NCBI RefSeq assembly: GCF_009192775.1
Contig: NZ_VTFX01000005.1
Location: forward strand, 682,001-746,000
Length of the DNA stretch: 64,000 nt
From: Arthrobacter yangruifuii
GTDB lineage: Bacteria; Actinomycetota; Actinomycetes; Actinomycetales; Micrococcaceae
Reading direction: 5' to 3'
Shown piece by piece: positions 60,327 through 64,000 of the stretch (the stretch's first letter is position 1; every line of letters begins with the position of its first letter). Under the pieces are notes generated by a model. It saw nothing but the letters and a program-made list of their open reading frames with translations, was not told the DNA's origin and did no database searches. The position numbers were made by a program, and so were the translations under genes.

Positions 60327-61282
60327 CTTCCACTCCTGCCGCTTCCGCCGCCACCCTGTCCGCCTCCGGCCTGCCCGCTGCCCTTGCCGGGCTTCCCTTC
60401 GCGAAGGGGCACGGCACCGGCAACGACTTTGTGCTGGTGGCTGATCCCGCCGGCACGCGGAACCTGGCCGCCGCGGACGTGGCGGCAATCTGTGACCGGC
60501 ACCGTGGGGTGGGCGCGGACGGCCTCATCCGCGCCGTCCGCTCCGAACACGTTCCCGAAGGACGGGTGCTGCTTGAGGGCGCCCCTGAAGCGCAGTGGTT
60601 TATGGACTACCGGAACTCGGACGGCAGCGTCTCGGAAATGTGTGGAAACGGAGTGCGCGTTTTTGTGCACTTCCTGCTGGAGGAGGGCCTGGCGGACCTG
60701 GCGGAGGGCGGCAGCCTGGTGATCGGGACCCGGGCCGGGCTCAAGACCGTGACCCGCACGGCCGGCGGCTACGCGGTGGATATGGGTCCCTGGGAGTTCA
60801 TTTACCCCGACCATGCAGCCGCCAAATCCATGGATACCGTGGTGAACGCGGACGGCCTGGAAGTTCCCCGCCCGGGACTGTCCATTAATATGGGCAACCC
60901 GCACACCGTCGTTGCCCTCGCCGAACTGTCCGAGCTGGCCGCAACCAACCTGACCCAGCCCCCGTCCGTGCAGCCCGACCCGGAGAACGGAACCAACGTG
61001 GAATTCGTGGTTCCGGCCGAGCCGCTCGTGGAGGACGGAGTGGGGCTGGTGAGCATGCGCGTCCACGAGCGCGGAGTGGGCGAAACCCTCTCCTGCGGCA
61101 CGGGCGCCTGCGCCGCAGCCGCCGCCACCCGGTTCTGGGCCGGAGCCGAAGCGCCGGATAACTGGGCCGTGACCGTCCCGGGCGGCGTCGTCGGCGTCCG
61201 TTTCCTTACCGGACCGGACGGCCGCGAGCACGTGGAGCTGAGCGGCCCGGCCGTTCTCGTGGCCCGCGGAACCCTGCTCTAG
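60323..61282 (+). CDS. dapF: Diaminopimelate epimerase
   Basis: DapF converts LL- to meso-diaminopimelate for lysine and peptidoglycan. The 319-residue protein has the two catalytic cysteines C107 in [10 protein letters not shown] and C258 in [26 protein letters not shown] starts the domain and [10 protein letters not shown] lies in the middle. About 25 extra residues at the start are Ala/Ser-rich. The GTG overlaps the miaA stop by 4 bp. The convergent methyltransferase gene shares its stop region (CTAG). With dapA and dapB in the window, three steps of one pathway are present. Confidence 0.95.
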   Translation: MTSTPAASAATLSASGLPAALAGLPFAKGHGTGNDFVLVADPAGTRNLAAADVAAICDRHRGVGADGLIRAVRSEHVPEGRVLLEGAPEAQWFMDYRNSDGSVSEMCGNGVRVFVHFLLEEGLADLAEGGSLVIGTRAGLKTVTRTAGGYAVDMGPWEFIYPDHAAAKSMDTVVNADGLEVPRPGLSINMGNPHTVVALAELSELAATNLTQPPSVQPDPENGTNVEFVVPAEPLVEDGVGLVSMRVHERGVGETLSCGTGACAAAAATRFWAGAEAPDNWAVTVPGGVVGVRFLTGPDGREHVELSGPAVLVARGTLL

Positions 61283-61890
61283 GCGCTGCGTTCCACTTTC
61301 AGGATCCGGAAGGACTTGGCCGTGCTGTGGCGGGAGACGGCGAAGCCGGACGGCAGGTTCTCGGCCAGCCAGCGCTGCAGCGAGTCCGAACCCAGGTTCT
61401 TCTGCACCACCAGCCAGGCCGTGCCGCCCGGTGCCAGGCGGGGCAGCCAAAGCAGCAGCAGGTCATGCAGCTCGTCCTTCCCGATCCGGATGGGCGGATT
61501 GGACCAGATGGTGTCGAACCGGACATCCGGATCCAGGTCCCCGGGCAGGACGGCCGTGACATTCCCGCATCCGAGCGCCGCCGCGTTGTCCCGGGTCAGA
61601 CCCAGACTGCGTTCATTGACGTCGACGGCGTAGACCCGCGCGGCCGGGGACTTCAGGGCCAGGGTCAGCGCGATGGGACCCCAGCCGCAGCCGATGTCCA
61701 GCAGGTTGCCCGTCGCAGGAGGGGAGGGGACCTCGTCCAGGAGGACGGCCGTACCCTTGTCGAGCCCGTCCGGGCTGAAGATCCCGCCCGCGGTCTGAAG
61801 CGTGCGCGGTGCCCCGTTCAGGGTCACATGCAGGGGCCGGCGGACCTCGGGTCCGGACGGTGTGGAGGAGAAGTAGTGGTCTGAACCCAT
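61279..61890 (-). CDS. Class I SAM-dependent methyltransferase, RsmC/RlmG-like
   Basis: The 203-residue protein has the SAM-binding motif LLDIGCGWGPIAL near residue 62, an acidic second strand (YAVDVNERSL), and the NPPI motif (WSNPPIRIG) near residue 125 that methylates exocyclic amines in RNA. It begins MGSDHYFSSTPSG, as do related short RsmC-like proteins, and lacks the N-terminal half of E. coli RsmC. The substrate is probably rRNA or another RNA guanine. I chose the ATG at 61890; TAATCT stands 8 nt upstream on this strand. Its stop overlaps that of dapF (CTAG). Confidence 0.86.
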   Translation of the reverse strand: MGSDHYFSSTPSGPEVRRPLHVTLNGAPRTLQTAGGIFSPDGLDKGTAVLLDEVPSPPATGNLLDIGCGWGPIALTLALKSPAARVYAVDVNERSLGLTRDNAAALGCGNVTAVLPGDLDPDVRFDTIWSNPPIRIGKDELHDLLLLWLPRLAPGGTAWLVVQKNLGSDSLQRWLAENLPSGFAVSRHSTAKSFRILKVERSA

Positions 61891-62056
61891 AACAGTCCAG
61901 ATTAGTCGCTCGGGGGTCCCGGGAAGGAATTTCCGGCGGGCCGAGGGGGTTGTAGAAGTCGGCGGGCAGAGCAGGCAACCGTTGCGGAGAACCAGTATTC
62001 CCCATAGTTTGTCAGTGCACTGGCCTACCATAGAAGTACGCCCCACTAAGGAGATT

Positions 62057-63628
62057 ATGACCATCAACAACTCCCGCGCCATGGATTCTGCGGACAGTTC
62101 CACGCCGGAGCTGAGCCCCTCGGACATTCAAGGGGTCATCGACAGGATCCTCGCCAAAGACAGCGCGGTTGAAACCGCGTCCGCCGCTGCCCGAGATTCC
62201 ACCCGCGGGCGTGCCTTGGCACTATCGGACGCCGGGACGGAGCATTCCGTCCACGACGGCGAGCAGCAGGACCTGGCCGAACGCCGCGCACTGCGCCGCG
62301 TCGCCGGCCTCTCCACGGAACTCGAGGACGTCACCGAAGTCGAATACCGCCAGCTGCGGCTCGAGCGGGTGGTCCTCGCCGGACTGTGGAGCGAAGGCAC
62401 CGCCGCGGACGCTGAAAACTCGTTGAAGGAACTGGCAGCCCTGGCCGAAACCGCCGGATCGGAAGTCCTCGACGGAATCATCCAGCGCCGGCTGAAGCCC
62501 GATCCCGGCACGTTCCTCGGCTCCGGCAAGGCACAGGAACTCAAAGAGATCGTTATGGCCACCGGCGCGGACACGGTGATTGTGGACAGTGAGCTGGCAC
62601 CTTCCCAGCGGCGCGGGCTCGAGGACATCGTCAAGGTCAAGGTCATCGACCGCACCGCCCTGATCCTGGACATCTTCGCCCAGCATGCCAAGTCCCGGGA
62701 GGGCAAGGCCCAGGTGGAACTGGCGCAGCTGGAATACCTGCTGCCGCGCCTGCGCGGCTGGGGTGAGTCCATGTCCCGCCAGGCCGGCGGCCAGGTGGGC
62801 AGTGCCAGCGCCGGCATGGGTTCGCGCGGTCCCGGTGAAACCAAGATCGAGCTGGACCGCCGGAAGATCCGCACCCGGATGGCGAAGCTGCGCCGCGAAA
62901 TCGCCGGTATGAAGCCCGCACGCGAAACCAAGCGGGCCAACCGGCACCGCAACTCGGTGCCCTCGGTGGCCATTGCCGGCTACACCAACGCCGGCAAGTC
63001 CTCGCTGCTGAACCGGCTCACAGACGCCGGGGTGCTGGTGGAGAACGCCCTGTTCGCCACCCTGGACCCCACCATCCGCAAGGCACAGACCGAAGACGGC
63101 ATCGGCTACACGCTGGCAGACACCGTCGGCTTTGTCCGCTCGCTGCCCACCCAGCTGGTGGAAGCGTTCCGCTCAACGCTGGAGGAAGTGGCCGACGCAG
63201 ATCTGATCCTGCACGTGGTGGATGCCTCGCACCCGGACCCGGAGGGCCAGATCGCTGCCGTCCGCACCGTCCTGGCCGAGGTCGACGCCCGCAAGGTGCC
63301 GGAAATCATCGTGCTGAACAAGGCCGATGCCGCGGATCCGTTCGTTCTTGAACGGCTCCGCCAGCGCGAGTCCCGGCACGTGGTGGTTTCCGCCCGCACC
63401 GGCGAAGGCATCCCGGAGCTGCTGCAGGCCATTTCCGAGGGCATTCCGCGCCCCGGCGTGGACCTGGAACTGCTGGTGCCCTACGAGCGGGGCGAGGTTG
63501 TCTCCCGGCTGCACCAGCAGGATGCGGAAATCCTGTCCGTGGAGCATGTCGAGGACGGCACCCGGATGCACGTCAAGGTCCGTGAGGGGCTGGCTGCGGA
63601 GCTGGAGCCGTTCGTGACCCATGGGTAG
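62057..63628 (+). CDS. hflX: GTPase HflX
   Basis: HflX is a ribosome-associated GTPase that splits stalled 70S ribosomes under stress. The 523-residue protein has the HflX domain (about residues 100-300), with DPGTFLGSGKAQEL, and the G domain with GYTNAGKS at 308-315, DTVGFVRSLPTQLVEAFRSTLEE and NKADAADP. The ATG follows AAGGAG with a short 3-nt spacer. About 70 polar residues precede the known domain. The next gene, a DinG-like helicase, overlaps its end by 8 bp. A TTGTCA-like -35 lies about 50 bp upstream. Confidence 0.95.
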   Translation: MTINNSRAMDSADSSTPELSPSDIQGVIDRILAKDSAVETASAAARDSTRGRALALSDAGTEHSVHDGEQQDLAERRALRRVAGLSTELEDVTEVEYRQLRLERVVLAGLWSEGTAADAENSLKELAALAETAGSEVLDGIIQRRLKPDPGTFLGSGKAQELKEIVMATGADTVIVDSELAPSQRRGLEDIVKVKVIDRTALILDIFAQHAKSREGKAQVELAQLEYLLPRLRGWGESMSRQAGGQVGSASAGMGSRGPGETKIELDRRKIRTRMAKLRREIAGMKPARETKRANRHRNSVPSVAIAGYTNAGKSSLLNRLTDAGVLVENALFATLDPTIRKAQTEDGIGYTLADTVGFVRSLPTQLVEAFRSTLEEVADADLILHVVDASHPDPEGQIAAVRTVLAEVDARKVPEIIVLNKADAADPFVLERLRQRESRHVVVSARTGEGIPELLQAISEGIPRPGVDLELLVPYERGEVVSRLHQQDAEILSVEHVEDGTRMHVKVREGLAAELEPFVTHG

Positions 63629-64000
63629 TAAGGATGTACGGGGGCCGGAGCAGGTCCTGGAACTGCTGGATACCGCGGTGTCTGCCATGGGCGGGCAAAA
63701 CCGTCCGGGCCAGCATGAGATGGCCCGGCAGGTTGCGGAAGCCATCGAGTCCGGCGATCATCTGCTGGTCCAGGCGGGGACCGGCACGGGGAAGTCCCTC
63801 GCCTATCTGGTTCCGCTGATTGCCCATGCCCTGGAGAGCGACAAGCCCGCACTCGTCTCCACGGCCACTCTCGCCCTGCAGTCGCAGATTGTGGGGCGTG
63901 ACCTTCCGCGCCTGTTGAAGACCCTCGAGCCGAAACTTCCGCGGGAGGTTGATGTGGCGCTGCTCAAGGGCCGCGCCAACTACGTCTGCCTGCACAAGAC
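63621..64000 (+). CDS. DinG/XPD-like ATP-dependent DNA helicase (3' truncated by window edge)
   Basis: Only the first 126 codons are in the window. The Walker A motif is AGTGTGKSLAY near residues 52-62, after the Q-motif-like RPGQHEMARQVAEAIESGDHLLVQ. The STATLALQSQIVGRDLPRL segment is helicase motif Ia, and GRANYVCLHK begins the Cys-rich iron-sulfur region of the XPD/DinG family. The ATG at 63621 overlaps the hflX stop by 8 bp. The related protein in E. coli unwinds R-loops and stalled forks. Direct coupling to hflX is the common order in actinobacteria. Confidence 0.92.
   Translation, partial: MGSKDVRGPEQVLELLDTAVSAMGGQNRPGQHEMARQVAEAIESGDHLLVQAGTGTGKSLAYLVPLIAHALESDKPALVSTATLALQSQIVGRDLPRLLKTLEPKLPREVDVALLKGRANYVCLHK

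Noticed and set aside
57747-60488. A 913-codon open frame on the minus strand
   Set aside because: It is the shadow of miaB and miaA, whose iron-sulfur and P-loop motifs leave no doubt about the coding strand.
1-64000. tRNA, rRNA, insertion sequences, prophage or restriction genes
   Set aside because: No cloverleaf, rRNA segment, transposase or integrase was recognised. The only sign of past mobility is the rseP-end duplication.

Overview
This window is GC-rich DNA that is almost fully coding, with short intergenic gaps, many GTG and TTG starts and no tRNA, rRNA or CRISPR. Gene content and order point to an actinobacterium of the family Micrococcaceae, most likely Arthrobacter sensu lato. 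The basis is the chain dxr-rseP-ispG, proS, rimP-nusA-ylxR-infB-rbfA-truB-ribF-rpsO-pnp, dapB/dapA-rnj-ftsK-pgsA-cinA-clgR, DUF3046-recA-recX and miaB-miaA-dapF-hflX, together with actinobacterial types of NusA, IF-2, RecX and ClgR. The genus is an inference from synteny and protein style, not from a search.

Layout. 1-3.2 kb: end of an acyl-CoA catabolic cluster (acyl-CoA dehydrogenase, two-subunit 3-oxoacid CoA-transferase, MaoC hydratase, CitE-like lyase). 3.3-10.8 kb: an NAD(P)H-binding oxidoreductase, then isoprenoid and protease genes (dxr, rseP, ispG) interrupted by an accessory patch. That patch holds an att-like duplication of the rseP 3' end, a PadR/HAAS pair, a SatD-like regulator with a DUF3307-like membrane protein, and a YciI protein. 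10.7-19.4 kb: GNAT enzyme, three tandem paralogous lipoproteins, proS, a TauE/SafE permease, and a minus-strand DUF4439-kinase pair. 19.5-34.5 kb: the transcription/translation core (rimP to rbfA), an aminotransferase, truB, three small membrane proteins, ribF, rpsO, pnp and an M16 protease.

34.5-42.2 kb is a molybdenum island: moaD-moaA on the minus strand, and modA-modB-oxidoreductase-moeA-moaC-mogA-moaE on the plus strand. It can take up molybdate, build the cofactor and supply it to a membrane-anchored sulfite-oxidase-family enzyme encoded in the same run, but no ModC ATPase gene is present. 42.2-52 kb: lysine/peptidoglycan precursor genes (dapB, dapA), RNase J, FtsK, phospholipid synthesis, a PncC-like amidase and a ClgR-type regulator. 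52.2-64 kb: MarR, the recA-recX SOS unit, two secreted lytic-transglycosylase-like proteins, tRNA modification (miaB, miaA), dapF, an RNA methyltransferase-like gene, hflX and the start of a DinG-like helicase.

The most striking window-wide signal is regulatory. At least fourteen genes start exactly 6 or 7 nt after a TAnnnT -10 element, which implies leaderless mRNAs. Several of them carry a GGAGG-like purine run squeezed against the start codon, too close to act as a Shine-Dalgarno site. Other noteworthy points are three GGTTGCAA boxes at exact 28-bp spacing, a 38-bp divergent moaA/modA promoter region, a five-TM molybdoenzyme with an internal twin-arginine motif, and paired SLT-like cell-wall enzymes.
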